This document shows positions 33,957-47,274 of a DNA stretch of 64,000 nucleotides, piece after piece. The DNA comes from Bifidobacterium bifidum ATCC 29521 = JCM 1255 = DSM 20456 (GTDB lineage: Bacteria; Actinomycetota; Actinomycetes; Actinomycetales; Bifidobacteriaceae). The number at the start of each line of letters is the position of its first letter. Positions within the stretch are counted from its first letter, which is position 1. The notes under the pieces are model-generated. The model made no database searches. It was not told where the DNA came from and was given only the letters and a program-made list of their open reading frames with translations. The DNA lies in the NCBI RefSeq assembly GCF_001025135.1, contig NZ_AP012323.1:2108001-2172000 (forward strand). Reading direction: 5' to 3'. The position numbers were made by a program, and so were the translations under genes.

Positions 33957-36089
33957 TCAGCGGCGACCCGCCTTGACGGAGCGCACGACCATCGCGCCGG
34001 CGCCCAGAGCGAGCACCATCAGCGCCAGGCCGAGCACGGTCGCGCCGGTCTTGCCCAGAGGAGCGGTCGGCTCCTTGACGGTGCCCTGAGCGACAGTGCC
34101 GCTGCCGTTGCCGCCGTTCGGCGTCTTGTCGGCGGAGCCTGAGGCGGACGGGAAGCTCACGGAGGCGGACTTGCCGGACTGGCGGCCGTTCACCGTCAGC
34201 GTGTAGGACGCGCCCTCGGCCGGAGTGAAGTCGGCGAACGAGATCGAGGTGGTGGCCGCGGTGGCGACGCGCACGCCGGAGAGCGGGGTGGACGTGTTGG
34301 ACTCGGCGACGACCTTCTTGGAGGCGTTGTCGACCAGCTGGTACGACAGCACCGCGTCACCGTTGAAGCCGGTGACGGCCGCGCTGTACTTGCCGTCCTT
34401 GTCCTTGTTCACGGTGACCTTGCCGCCGTTGGACAGGTTGTTCTGCGACGTGGTGTCGGTCGCCAGGCCAAGGGCGCCGGCGATCGTGTAGAAGTTATCG
34501 GTCTGGTCGGTCAGGCCATCCACGCGGGACGCACCGGGACCCGATGCGGCGATGCGCAGCTGGGTGCCGGTGTGGCTCATGTTGCCCTGGGCCTTGCTGG
34601 AATCGGCCGCGCCTTCGGTGTCTTGGCCGTCGGAGTACAGGTTCTTCTCGGAGGTGCCGTAGGAGATGGTGGTCTTGGAGCCGTCGGCGTTCTTCAGCAC
34701 GGTGCTCAGCGCGTAGTACGGCTGGGATTCGACGATCTGCGAGGTGTGGGCGTGGTCGGCGGTCACGATGATGAGGGTGTCGCTCAGGTTGACCTTCTTG
34801 AGGGCGGCGGAGATGGCCTTGTCAAGGTCGTCGGTCTCGCCGATCTGGCCGCAGGCGTTGGCGTTGTGGTCCTGCTTGTCGATGGAAGCGCCTTCGACCT
34901 GCAGGAAGAAGCCCTTCTCGGACTTCGGGTTGGCCTGCAGCAGGTCGAGCGCCTTGTCGGTGAAGTCGGCGAGGGACGCGCCCTGATTGCCAAGCCACTT
35001 GGCGTTGGTGGTGCACACGGTCGGGTTCTCGTCCTTGGCGGCGTCCTGCTTGGTGGCCACAGACGGGTTGAACTGGGTCGGCAGGTTGCCGTCGCCGAGC
35101 AGGGCGAGCACCGGCTGGCCATCCTTGTAGGTCAGGTTCTTGAAGCCGTCGACGTCACCGCTCTTGACGGTCTGGAAACCGCGGTCAGCGGCCTGCTGCC
35201 ACAGGGTGTTGCCGTTCTCGTCGAGCTGGTTGAAGTACTTGGCGCCGCCGCCGATGGTCACGTCGGCGCGCGTGTCGAGCAGCTGCTCGGAGATGGAGCC
35301 GATGCCACCGTTGGCCTTGAGCTGGTCGGCGAGGCACCTGCCGATGCCGGCGAGCTCGGCGTCTTTGATATCGACCTTGCCGTCGCCGTTCTTGTCGGTG
35401 CCGTCCCACTTGCCCTGCGGGCCGTAGCAGGCGCGCTCGGAGGAGTGGGATTCCTGGACCGCCGGAGTGGCATCCTGGATCTCGGAGGTGGTCACGTTGC
35501 CGGTGGCGAGGCCGTTGGCCTTGGCGAGCTCAATGAGGTTGAGCTGCGGGTTGCCCTTGACGTCCACGGACACGGCGTTGTTGTAGGTCTTGGTGCCGGT
35601 CGCCCAGCCGGAGCCGGAGGCGGAGGAGTCGGTGACCGGGGTGATCACGCCGGCGGTCTTGGAACCGGTGAGCTGGCCCTTGGAATCCTTGGCCATCAGC
35701 GAATCGTTGGAGCTGCCGCCCAGCGAGAACGTGGTGTACTGGCCGACGCCGCTTTCGGCGGCCTTGCCGGTCGAGGTCTGGAGTGCGCCCGGCTGGCCGA
35801 TCTTGTCGAGGCCCTGGAACGTGCCGTTGACGCCGTGCAGGTAGTTGCGTGCGACGGTGATCTCGGAATCTCCCATGCCGTCGCCGATGAACAGGATGAC
35901 GTTCTTCGCCTTCGCGTTGCCGATCGTGGCGATGCGCTGGGCGCCGCCGTGCACCGACAGGGCGTCCACGCCCTTGCCGTTCAGATCGTAGGTGCCGCTC
36001 GCGGCGAACGCCGGAGCGGTCAGCGCGCCCAGGGCCGCAGCTGAGGTCAACGCCGCGACGGCGCCTTTGAGCATTTTGTTGATGTTCAT
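33957..36089 (-). CDS. surface-anchored alkaline phosphatase (PhoA family)
   Basis: A 710-residue secreted phosphomonoesterase. A signal peptide (ALTSAAALGALTAPAFAASG) precedes the catalytic domain. NVILFIGDGMGDSEI holds the first metal-ligand Asp, VTDSSASGSGWATGTKTYN near 153 holds the nucleophilic Ser, GFFLQVEGASIDKQDHNAN holds metal ligands, and IIVTADHAHTSQI holds Asp/His ligands. An insert near residue 230 (DKNGDGKVDIKD) looks like an EF-hand/dockerin calcium loop. The C-terminus has a beta domain, a Gly/Ser spacer, LGKTGA, a hydrophobic helix and KAGRR, a wall/membrane anchor. It releases phosphate from external esters. A PHO-box-like sequence lies upstream. Start and family are secure. 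Confidence 0.92.
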   Translation of the reverse strand: MNINKMLKGAVAALTSAAALGALTAPAFAASGTYDLNGKGVDALSVHGGAQRIATIGNAKAKNVILFIGDGMGDSEITVARNYLHGVNGTFQGLDKIGQPGALQTSTGKAAESGVGQYTTFSLGGSSNDSLMAKDSKGQLTGSKTAGVITPVTDSSASGSGWATGTKTYNNAVSVDVKGNPQLNLIELAKANGLATGNVTTSEIQDATPAVQESHSSERACYGPQGKWDGTDKNGDGKVDIKDAELAGIGRCLADQLKANGGIGSISEQLLDTRADVTIGGGAKYFNQLDENGNTLWQQAADRGFQTVKSGDVDGFKNLTYKDGQPVLALLGDGNLPTQFNPSVATKQDAAKDENPTVCTTNAKWLGNQGASLADFTDKALDLLQANPKSEKGFFLQVEGASIDKQDHNANACGQIGETDDLDKAISAALKKVNLSDTLIIVTADHAHTSQIVESQPYYALSTVLKNADGSKTTISYGTSEKNLYSDGQDTEGAADSSKAQGNMSHTGTQLRIAASGPGASRVDGLTDQTDNFYTIAGALGLATDTTSQNNLSNGGKVTVNKDKDGKYSAAVTGFNGDAVLSYQLVDNASKKVVAESNTSTPLSGVRVATAATTSISFADFTPAEGASYTLTVNGRQSGKSASVSFPSASGSADKTPNGGNGSGTVAQGTVKEPTAPLGKTGATVLGLALMVLALGAGAMVVRSVKAGRR

Positions 36090-36237
36090 GGATCTCTTCT
36101 TCCAATCACGAAGCCGGGCATGCCCCGGCGGTCAATCACCGGCGCCGTCGGGCACAGCAAGCCTCTCTCGGCAGCGCCGGAAGGCCTCGCGGCCCTCACC
36201 GAGCAAACTATGTCGGCCATTCAACCGTCACGCGACG

Positions 36238-36259
36238 AGTATCCGAACGTAACGTGAAC
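36238..36259 (-). promoter_or_regulatory. possible PhoP box upstream of alkaline phosphatase
   Basis: On the minus strand GTTCACGTTAC is followed directly by GTTCGGATACT, two 11-nt direct-repeat units beginning GTTC, as in actinobacterial PHO boxes. GATACT could be the -10. This is inference from pattern and gene context. Confidence 0.3.
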
Positions 36260-36284
36260 TTCCGCGGTCATTTTCCGTAACCGA

Positions 36285-36353
36285 GAGAACGGTTTTCATT
36301 TTCAAAGAGCCTTACACACACCCCTTTCTCTTTGAGAACGTTTGCAGTATAAT
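36285..36353 (+). promoter_or_regulatory. promoter and LacI-type operator candidates
   Basis: TATAAT at 36348-36353 is a consensus -10 with a poor -35. Two similar half-palindromic sequences, GAGAACGGTTTTC (36285-36297) and GAGAACGTTTGC (36334-36345), have the central CG typical of LacI-family operators, and one overlaps the promoter. This suggests autorepression by the following gene. Confidence 0.4.
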
Positions 36354-36421
36354 GAAACGAATATGATGTCGGCAGTCACGGCACGATGGGGAATTCAACA
36401 CACAGCAAAGGAGTTGTCTAC

Positions 36422-37444
36422 ATGGATAAAGCAGGAATACGCGAAGTGGCAAAAGCGGCAGGGGTCTCCATATCCACCGTATCCCGCGCATTCGCCCACC
36501 CCGAAGTCGTGTCGGAGAAGACACGGCACAAGGTGCTGCAGGCCGCGGACCAGCTCGACTTCAACATCTCCCGCTCGGCCGCGGCCCTGAAATCCGGGCA
36601 GACGTTCCGCGTGGCGCTGCTCATGAACGAGGAGATCACCAGCTGGTTCAACACCCAGATCTTCGCCGGCATCAACTCGATCATGCACGACGCCGGCTAT
36701 GACATCTCCGTCTTCCAGCACATCGACACCGCCGACATGCGCCGCAAGTTCTTCACCGACCTGCCAGTGCGACGCAACGTCGACGCGGTGTTCGTGGCGT
36801 CCTTCGCCATCGACGAGAAAGAGGTCGAACAGCTCAAGCGCATCCGCGTGCCGATCATCGGCATCAACACGCCGTCCATCGACGGATTCGACGCCTCCAT
36901 CAGTATCGACGACGAAAACGGCATGTACACGGCCACCCAGCATCTGCTCAACCTCGGCCACAAGCACATCGTGTACGCCTGCTCGGCGGCGTCCGAGTCC
37001 ATGGACTCCTCGATCGACGCCCGCGGCCGCGGATTCATCCGCGCCTGCGAAAACGTCGAGAAGAGGCGCGAACTCAACTGGCAGGTGGTCACCGTGCCGC
37101 GCGGACGCGCGTTCGCCGATTCGGCGCTGTCGGCGCTGCTCGCGCTGGACGAGTTCCCCGACGCCATCTGCTGCCAGATAGACATGATGGCGATTCCGCT
37201 GATGCTCAAGCTCGAACGCTACGGACACCGCACGCCACGCGACTACTCGATCATCGGCTTCGACGACAGCCCCTATGCCGACACCGTCAACCTCACCACC
37301 ATGAAACAGGACCCGTTCAAGATGGGACGTTCGGCCGCCCAGAAGGCAATCAAGCTCATCAACGGAGAGGAACCCGAGAAGCCGCATGAAATCGTGCAGC
37401 CGACCCTGATGCTGCGCGAGTCAGACGCCCTGTACACGGACTGA
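36422..37444 (+). CDS. LacI-family transcriptional regulator
   Basis: A 340-residue LacI/GalR repressor. The DNA-binding head is GIREVAKAAGVSISTVSRAF with hinge LDFNISRSAAALKSG. The periplasmic-binding-protein-like domain contains VALLMNEEITSWFNTQIFAG, HIVYACSAASESMDSSIDAR and DYSIIGFDDSPYADTVNLTT. ATG 36422 is chosen because AAAGGAG lies 8 nt upstream and the HTH starts at once. No sugar gene is adjacent: the alkaline phosphatase is divergent and a decayed gene follows. The target is therefore unknown; possible operators are in its own promoter. Intact, unlike the LacI remnant at 11 kb. Confidence 0.92.
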   Translation: MDKAGIREVAKAAGVSISTVSRAFAHPEVVSEKTRHKVLQAADQLDFNISRSAAALKSGQTFRVALLMNEEITSWFNTQIFAGINSIMHDAGYDISVFQHIDTADMRRKFFTDLPVRRNVDAVFVASFAIDEKEVEQLKRIRVPIIGINTPSIDGFDASISIDDENGMYTATQHLLNLGHKHIVYACSAASESMDSSIDARGRGFIRACENVEKRRELNWQVVTVPRGRAFADSALSALLALDEFPDAICCQIDMMAIPLMLKLERYGHRTPRDYSIIGFDDSPYADTVNLTTMKQDPFKMGRSAAQKAIKLINGEEPEKPHEIVQPTLMLRESDALYTD

Positions 37445-37451
37445 ACCCGTT

Positions 37452-37508
37452 TCAGACCGCCAGGGCGCAGACCACCAGCGCGATCAGAAGTCCGAATATG
37501 GGATTCAT
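37452..37508 (-). CDS. possible 18-residue membrane peptide
   Basis: Encodes MNPIFGLLIALVVCALAV, a single hydrophobic segment, with GGAG 4 nt before the ATG. It lies at the end of a decayed region, so it may be the last relic of a gene set (for example a holin-like or accessory peptide) or chance. Low confidence. Confidence 0.25.
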   Translation of the reverse strand: MNPIFGLLIALVVCALAV

Positions 37509-37526
37509 CACGCTCCAATCCCACCA

Positions 37527-37787
37527 TCAGCCGGTCACGATCTTGTCATACGGGGCCTCTGCGGCCACCGCCGCGACCAACAGCCGCAACCCGTACCGCC
37601 ACACGTCACCGGTGTGCCGCCAGTTCTTGCCCGCATCGTTGTACTTGTGACGCCAGTTTGCCGTTGATGACGGTGAGGCCTTCGGCTCCGGCGGCGTATG
37701 AGCCGTCGGGTGTGTTCGAGGAGCTCAGAGTGATGTTGCCTTCGGCGTCGACGCCGGCGGAGGGTTTCTTACCGACGTACATGGACG
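37527..37787 (-). pseudogene. C-terminal remnant of an unidentified gene
   Basis: Two frames on the minus strand read as one protein end. GVDAEGNITLSSSNTPDGSY and EGLTVINGKLA come first; then, after a one-base frame change near 37640, WRHKYNDAGKNWRHTGDVWR and LLVAAVAAEAPYDKIVTG-stop. The 5' side runs directly into the 3' end of the histidine phosphatase gene. I do not recognise the family. Confidence 0.4.
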
Positions 37788-38477
37788 TCAGCAGTTCCAG
37801 CGCTCGATGACACGGTCCCCCTTGTATACGGACAGAATCGAATAATGAGCGGTATCCAGACGCAGCAGACGCGCGAAATGCGGGTCGACCCCCAGCCAAC
37901 GTGCCGTAAGGATGCGCAGCACATGCGCGTGCGCGACGAACAGCACGGAATGGCCGCTCTCCATCAGCGGCACCGCCTGATCGATGGCCTGCTGCACACG
38001 GTCATAGACGTCGCTCAGCGACTCGCCCGGCCCGTTATGCACGGGAACCTGCTCGCCGTCCGGCAGCGTCTCCGTCCAGTCACCTTCCATTGTGGGGCTC
38101 AGCGCATCGGGGCCATCATTCCATAGCTCCCAAGAGCCGCCGTGCAATTGCGCGATGGTCTGACGGGTACGGCCCTCCGCCCGGCCGTAATCCCATTCCG
38201 CGAGCGCCGGCAGCGTACGCGGAGCGAACCCGGCGAGGCTTGCCGTCTGCTGGGCCCTCTTCAGCGGGCTGGCGTACACGCAGTTCTCGCCGAATCCCTG
38301 CGGAAACGCCGTCTGAATCCGGGTGCCGGCATCGCGGGCCTGTCGCTCGCCTTCGGCGGTAAGAGGAATATCGGTGCGCCCGGTATGCTGCCCGGACTCA
38401 CTCCACACAGTCTGCCCGTGTCGGAGCAGAACCAGTCGCCCTGCCGTAGCCGCGTTGCCACCTGTCGTTTGAGTCAT
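37788..38477 (-). CDS. histidine phosphatase (phosphoglycerate mutase family)
   Basis: A 229-residue protein of the histidine phosphatase superfamily. LVLLRHGQTVWSESGQHTGR holds the catalytic RHG. YASPLKRAQQTASLAGF, the acid/base region LAEWDYGRAEG and the second His in VLFVAHAHVLRIL complete the active site. Size and the broad-specificity signature fit a PhoE/CobC-like phosphatase more than true glycolytic mutase. ATG 38477 is chosen because TACAGT (38485-38490) lies 7 nt upstream (leaderless pattern); the frame is open further 5' without a signal. Substrate unknown. Confidence 0.85.
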   Translation of the reverse strand: MTQTTGGNAATAGRLVLLRHGQTVWSESGQHTGRTDIPLTAEGERQARDAGTRIQTAFPQGFGENCVYASPLKRAQQTASLAGFAPRTLPALAEWDYGRAEGRTRQTIAQLHGGSWELWNDGPDALSPTMEGDWTETLPDGEQVPVHNGPGESLSDVYDRVQQAIDQAVPLMESGHSVLFVAHAHVLRILTARWLGVDPHFARLLRLDTAHYSILSVYKGDRVIERWNC

Positions 38478-38561
38478 ATGCAGTACTGTACTCAACCTGC
38501 AGCATATTCGCATGCCGAGGCCTATACGCGATGCGTCTCCACCTCGCAAAATAATGGTGAC

Positions 38562-38978
38562 ATGACAGAATTTCAGGATGGACCGGGCAACGGCGGATCG
38601 GGCCTCGACGGTTCAAGCACCGATCGGATCATCGAAGGCTTCGCCCGAATCAACGAGAAAGTGGATGCCATGCGTAATCAGCGTCTGAACGACCCCGACT
38701 CCCTCGGCGATAAGGCCGTCAAATTCGCGCTGCCGTCCATCGCGGGATTCGTGGCCGGCAAGCTGTTCACTCTGGCGTGGAACAAGTTCGTCGCCCGCAA
38801 GCGTCCATCCGATGGCACGGGCGAGCTGGGGGACGGAGTCGTGGACCAGCAGGAGAGCCTGTTCATGAGCATCCTGTTCGCCGCATTGTCCGCCGCCGTG
38901 GGAGCCGCGGTCTCGCAGCTCTCCGATCGCGGCTCCAAAGCCCTCGTCGCTCGCCGTCACCGTCGCCAATCCGACTGA
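38562..38978 (+). CDS. DUF4235 domain membrane protein
   Basis: A 138-residue protein with a hydrophilic N-terminus and a segment LPSIAGFVAGKLFTLAWNKF, then a second hydrophobic stretch SLFMSILFAALSAAVGAAVS, ending in a basic RRHRRQ tail. This two-helix pattern is DUF4235, common in actinobacteria and of unknown function. The ATG has AATAAT 6 nt upstream, so it may be leaderless. Divergent from the histidine phosphatase gene. Confidence 0.7.
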   Translation: MTEFQDGPGNGGSGLDGSSTDRIIEGFARINEKVDAMRNQRLNDPDSLGDKAVKFALPSIAGFVAGKLFTLAWNKFVARKRPSDGTGELGDGVVDQQESLFMSILFAALSAAVGAAVSQLSDRGSKALVARRHRRQSD

Positions 38979-39040
38979 TAATCACTTGGCGTCGTCCAGC
39001 GCATTGTCGCCGTGCATCTTCTATGCGCATCAGCCCGTTT

Positions 39041-39152
39041 TGCGTCTTTATGTGCGCGCCGAAACGACAAGTGCGCGAACATAGGAACGCAAATGACCCT
39101 GTTTGCGTACCTAAGTGCGCACGGTCGTCGTTTCGGCGCGCACTTAAAGACG
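39041..39152. repeat. compound palindrome, TGCGTnCnTAAGTGCGC family, copy 2
   Basis: About 90% identical to copy 1 (18007-18120) over its whole length, with the same four alternating units. Outer arms 39041-39068 and 39127-39152. Lies between the DUF4235 gene and the nitroreductase gene. Confidence 0.8.
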
Positions 39153-39235
39153 TTCTGGGGCGCCAGCATTACCGACGTGTTCCCCGTCAGCGCAAATGGG
39201 TGGCTCTTGGGGCGTCTCTTTGCGACAATGACAGC

Positions 39236-40015
39236 ATGGTTACCAACAGCACTATCGAGACGCTGCTCAATCGCAGGTCCATCCGCAAATTCGTTGCCGA
39301 GCCCTTCGACGATGATACCGTCGCCACGCTGGAGACCGTGGCCCAGCACGCCGCTTCCAGCCAGTATCTGAACGACTGGTCGGCTGTCCGTGTCAAGGAT
39401 CCGGCGCTTAAGAGGCGCATGTCCGAGATCGGCAGGCAGCCGTATATCGCCGAAGCACCGCTGCTGTATGTGTTCGTCGCGGACGAGCACCGCAATGCGA
39501 TTATCGCCGAGTCGAAGGGCGTGCCCACGGATTCGGACACCTACGGTCTCGCCGGTAGCTACCGGTTCTCTCAGGCCCAGAACGATGCGGTTCTGGCTTT
39601 GCATGCGATGGAGACCGCCGCCTATTCGCTCGGCCTGGGATGCGTCATCCTCGGTTCCCTGCTCAATGATGTTCCCGGTCTGATCGAAGCGCTGCACCTG
39701 CCCCAGTACACGTATCCTGTGCTGGGATTGGCGATCGGCAAGCCCGATCAGGCTCCCGCGCTCAAGCCTCGCATGCCTCGCGAGCTGCAGTTCTTCGATG
39801 ACGTGTATCCGTCGGATGATGACGCCACTGAATCCATCAAGGAGCGTATCGGCGCCTTTGACGTTTCAGTGCATGAGTACTACGATTTGCGCAACACCGA
39901 TCGTCCCGTTGACGCATTCAGCGATCAGATCGCCTCGATTGCAGCCCAGCGCATGGACGCCACGCATCAGGTGATACCGAACGCCACATCGCAGGGATTC
40001 CGTCTCGACCGGTAA
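39236..40015 (+). CDS. nitroreductase-family flavoprotein
   Basis: A 259-residue FMN-dependent NAD(P)H oxidoreductase of the NfsA/FRP-type nitroreductase family. LLNRRSIRKF is the N-terminal FMN-phosphate site, followed by AQHAASSQYLNDWSAVRVKD, the helix DAVLALHAMETAAYSLGLGC with GCVILGS, and PVLGLAIGKPDQ. The C-terminal extension after FDDVYPSD fits the longer NfsA subfamily. It reduces quinones, nitro compounds or flavins; natural substrate unknown. GACAAT (39224-39229) lies 6 nt before the ATG, suggesting a leaderless mRNA. Confidence 0.9.
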   Translation: MVTNSTIETLLNRRSIRKFVAEPFDDDTVATLETVAQHAASSQYLNDWSAVRVKDPALKRRMSEIGRQPYIAEAPLLYVFVADEHRNAIIAESKGVPTDSDTYGLAGSYRFSQAQNDAVLALHAMETAAYSLGLGCVILGSLLNDVPGLIEALHLPQYTYPVLGLAIGKPDQAPALKPRMPRELQFFDDVYPSDDDATESIKERIGAFDVSVHEYYDLRNTDRPVDAFSDQIASIAAQRMDATHQVIPNATSQGFRLDR

Positions 40016-40031
40016 ATGACCCCCAAACGAT

Positions 40032-40080
40032 AATGGGCGGTGGTCGGAACCTGATATCGGGTTCCGACCACCGCCCATTG
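40032..40080. terminator. strong hairpin after the nitroreductase gene
   Basis: AATGGGCGGTGGTCGGAACC pairs perfectly with the segment ending at ~40080 (20-bp stem, short loop). Between convergent genes, so it probably terminates both directions despite no long T-run. Confidence 0.65.
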
Positions 40081-40146
40081 TGTTATCTGACTCGTTTGTT
40101 CGGTCCTCGCGGATTCGCCTATTCGGCGAATGACGGGAGAAGAGCG

Positions 40147-40398
40147 TCAACGCCACCGCGGCTTGTAGCCCTTCTTGCGGCTGTGCGGTTTTATCTGCTG
40201 GTTCAGGGGGACATACGTGTGCTCATGAGCGGGATCACGATGCGTCAGATGCCAGGTGCCGCAATATTCGCACCGATACACCCACAGCTCCGCTCCGCGT
40301 TCGATAAGGCTCTGATCGGCGGCGTGCTGCGCCTGGGCCTTGTCATGGTACATGATCTTGTTCGAGGTGGAACAGCGTTTCGGAGTGAAGTAATGCAT
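40147..40398 (-). CDS. small zinc-ribbon-like protein
   Basis: An 83-residue basic protein with one CxxC pair (YRCEYCGTWHLTH) and His residues that could complete a metal site; the C-terminus is basic (SRKKGYKPRWR). No named family. A compact protein of this kind beside an rRNA operon could bind nucleic acid, but that is inference. Expressed toward the nitroreductase gene; only ~115 nt separate it from the 5S gene. Confidence 0.55.
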   Translation of the reverse strand: MHYFTPKRCSTSNKIMYHDKAQAQHAADQSLIERGAELWVYRCEYCGTWHLTHRDPAHEHTYVPLNQQIKPHSRKKGYKPRWR

Positions 40399-40512
40399 AG
40401 CAACACCACAGTCTAGGACAGGGATTCTTCTGTTGCAACGGCTGTTGTTGTGTTTGGGTATGGGTGGGCCCCCGGGGGTTGTTGGCCTCGTCCGGGGGTC
40501 CTTGTCGTGTGG

Positions 40513-40629
40513 TGCGGCGGCGTGCTACTCTCCCACACCCTGTCGGGTGCAGTACCATCGCCGTGCCAGGCCTTAGCTTCCGGGTTCGGAATGGGACCGG
40601 GCGTCTCTCCTGGGCCATGGCCGCCGCAA
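40513..40629 (-). rRNA. rrf: 5S ribosomal RNA
   Basis: The minus strand shows the conserved 5S core GATGGTACTGCACCC, GGTCCCATTCCGAACCCGGA and TGGGAGAGTAGCACGCC, about 117 nt, downstream of the 23S gene. Ends estimated to within a few bases. A GC-rich inverted repeat at ~40468-40503 may terminate the operon. Confidence 0.93.
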
Positions 40630-40814
40630 ATCTTGGGTTATCGGCCGGGAAACAGGGGTTTCCCGCCGGCGTGTGGCGGTTCGGGGACCGGACAATGGAC
40701 GCGATTCGTTGCTGTTGACTGATCGTGCGCGTGTGAGGACCGTGCTCCCTGTGCGCCTTCGCGGGGCCCTGCCGGGTCCTGCGCCACACACCCTCGCGGG
40801 CGTGTGGATGTGGG

Positions 40815-45842
<5,028 letters not shown>

Positions 45843-46359
45843 AACGAAAGGGAACCATTGATGACCCCAAAAATTGACGCGACTTCTTAATAAGGAAAAG
45901 AAGTCCGCACGAAAAACCCCGGCCCCCATCAAGCGCCCTCGCGCACCCACGGGCAAACACCCGCAGGCGGGAACCGGACTGGCATAAAATCAACCAAAAA
46001 AGTAGTACAAACACACTCTTGAGTTCTCAAACCACCACCACTCGGCCAGCTCAGCAACCCCAGTGAAGAAGTCCATCGCTAACCGGCAGCGAGTAGATAA
46101 CTTACACGAGTTGGCCGACCAACGCAAATCGACAAGCCCCAAGACACCCAAAACCGTTGAAACAACAACATTCCATCGGCGTGTCGAAAATCGTCAAAAT
46201 ACGCCTTCAATACCAACTTCAGACCGTCTTTCGTTTCCAAATCATTAGGAAAACGGTCCTTGTACGGCGTGTTGTGCAATGATCCCCACACGGACGGCGG
46301 CCATTCACCCACCGTTCAACGCCGGAAGGCAGACACATTCCTGTGGTAAGCCTGTAATC
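45843..46359 (-). promoter_or_regulatory. rRNA operon leader and promoter region
   Basis: A 517-bp gene-free region between the 16S gene and the divergent sirtuin gene. On the minus strand TTGCGT (46122-46127), N17, TAAGTT (46099-46104) is the best promoter guess; another -35-like TTGACG lies ~75 bp further upstream. The leader has TTTGAGAACTCAAGAGTGTG (near 46010-46035), a box-like antitermination/processing element repeated in the spacer. Exact start sites are uncertain. Confidence 0.45.
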
Positions 46360-47112
46360 ATGAAACACATCGCAGTATTGACGGGCGCCGGCATCTCCAC
46401 GTCGGCGGGCATCCCCGACTTCCGCGGCCCGGACGGCATCTGGACCAAACACCCCGAGCAGATGAGCGTCTATGACATCGACTCCTTCCTGTCCGATAAG
46501 GAGGAGCGCGAATACTCCTGGCGCTGGCAGAAGGAATCACCGGTATGGAACGCGCAGCCCGGAGCCGCGCACAAAGCACTGGTCAAACTGGAGAAAGCCG
46601 GCATGCTCACGCTGCTCGCCACGCAGAACTTCGACGCACTGCACGAGAAGGCGGGTAACAGCCCGGACGTCATCGTCAACCTGCACGGCACCATCGGCAC
46701 CTCACACTGTATGAAATGCCACGCGAAATACGACACCGCCGACATCATGGCCCGCCTGGACGAAGAGCCCGACCCGCATTGCCACCGCACGCTTCCCTAT
46801 AGTGGCGGTATGCCCTGCAACGGCCTGATCAAAACCGATGTCGTCTATTTCGGAGAGGCCCTGCCGGACGGCGCAATGGAGAAATCCTATAAGCTGGCCT
46901 CGCGCGCGGACGAGCTGTGGGTCATCGGTTCGACGCTGGAAGTATATCCGGCGGCGAGCATCGTGCCCGTGGCCGCACAGGCGGGAGTGCCGATCACCAT
47001 CATGAACATGGGGCGCACGCAATGCGACCGTCTCGCGTCGCGTCTGATTCGCGACGACATCGCAGTTGCGCTGCCGAAGCTGGTGGACGAGACCATCTCC
47101 GCGGCACAGTAA
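46360..47112 (+). CDS. NAD-dependent protein deacylase (Sir2 family)
   Basis: A 250-residue sirtuin. The NAD-binding GAGISTSAGIPDFRGPDGIW opens the protein, then TQNFDALHEKAG and the catalytic His in VNLHGTIG. The zinc ribbon is CMKC...CHRTLPYSGGMPC, followed by DVVYFGEALP and IGSTLEVYPAAS. It removes acyl groups from lysines and yields nicotinamide and O-acyl-ADP-ribose. ATG 46360 places the NAD loop at residue 9, as in other short bacterial sirtuins; the frame is open upstream but not conserved. The Shine-Dalgarno is weak. Divergent from the rRNA operon. Confidence 0.92.
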   Translation: MKHIAVLTGAGISTSAGIPDFRGPDGIWTKHPEQMSVYDIDSFLSDKEEREYSWRWQKESPVWNAQPGAAHKALVKLEKAGMLTLLATQNFDALHEKAGNSPDVIVNLHGTIGTSHCMKCHAKYDTADIMARLDEEPDPHCHRTLPYSGGMPCNGLIKTDVVYFGEALPDGAMEKSYKLASRADELWVIGSTLEVYPAASIVPVAAQAGVPITIMNMGRTQCDRLASRLIRDDIAVALPKLVDETISAAQ

Positions 47113-47169
47113 CGGCGCAGTAGCGGCACGGCTATGCAACGGCCAGCCATGACGGCCGGCTTATACGCA

Positions 47170-47207
47170 GCGGGGGCGCCCGGACGAGATGGTCCGGGCG
47201 CCCCCGC
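47170..47207. terminator. strong hairpin between sirtuin and ilvA genes
   Basis: GCGGGGGCGCCCGGAC and GTCCGGGCGCCCCCGC form a perfect 16-bp stem with a 6-nt loop between convergent genes. No T-run, but it is very stable. Confidence 0.65.
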
Positions 47208-47274
47208 ATGTCATCGGCGTCAAAGCCGCACCGCTTCATTTCGCATCTGCGAAAGCCGGCGGAAACCCACGGCG

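Noticed and set aside
40468-40503. rRNA operon terminator (GGGCCCCCGGGGG region)
   Set aside because: The inverted repeat is imperfect and lacks a T-run; mentioned under 5S but not listed as its own feature.
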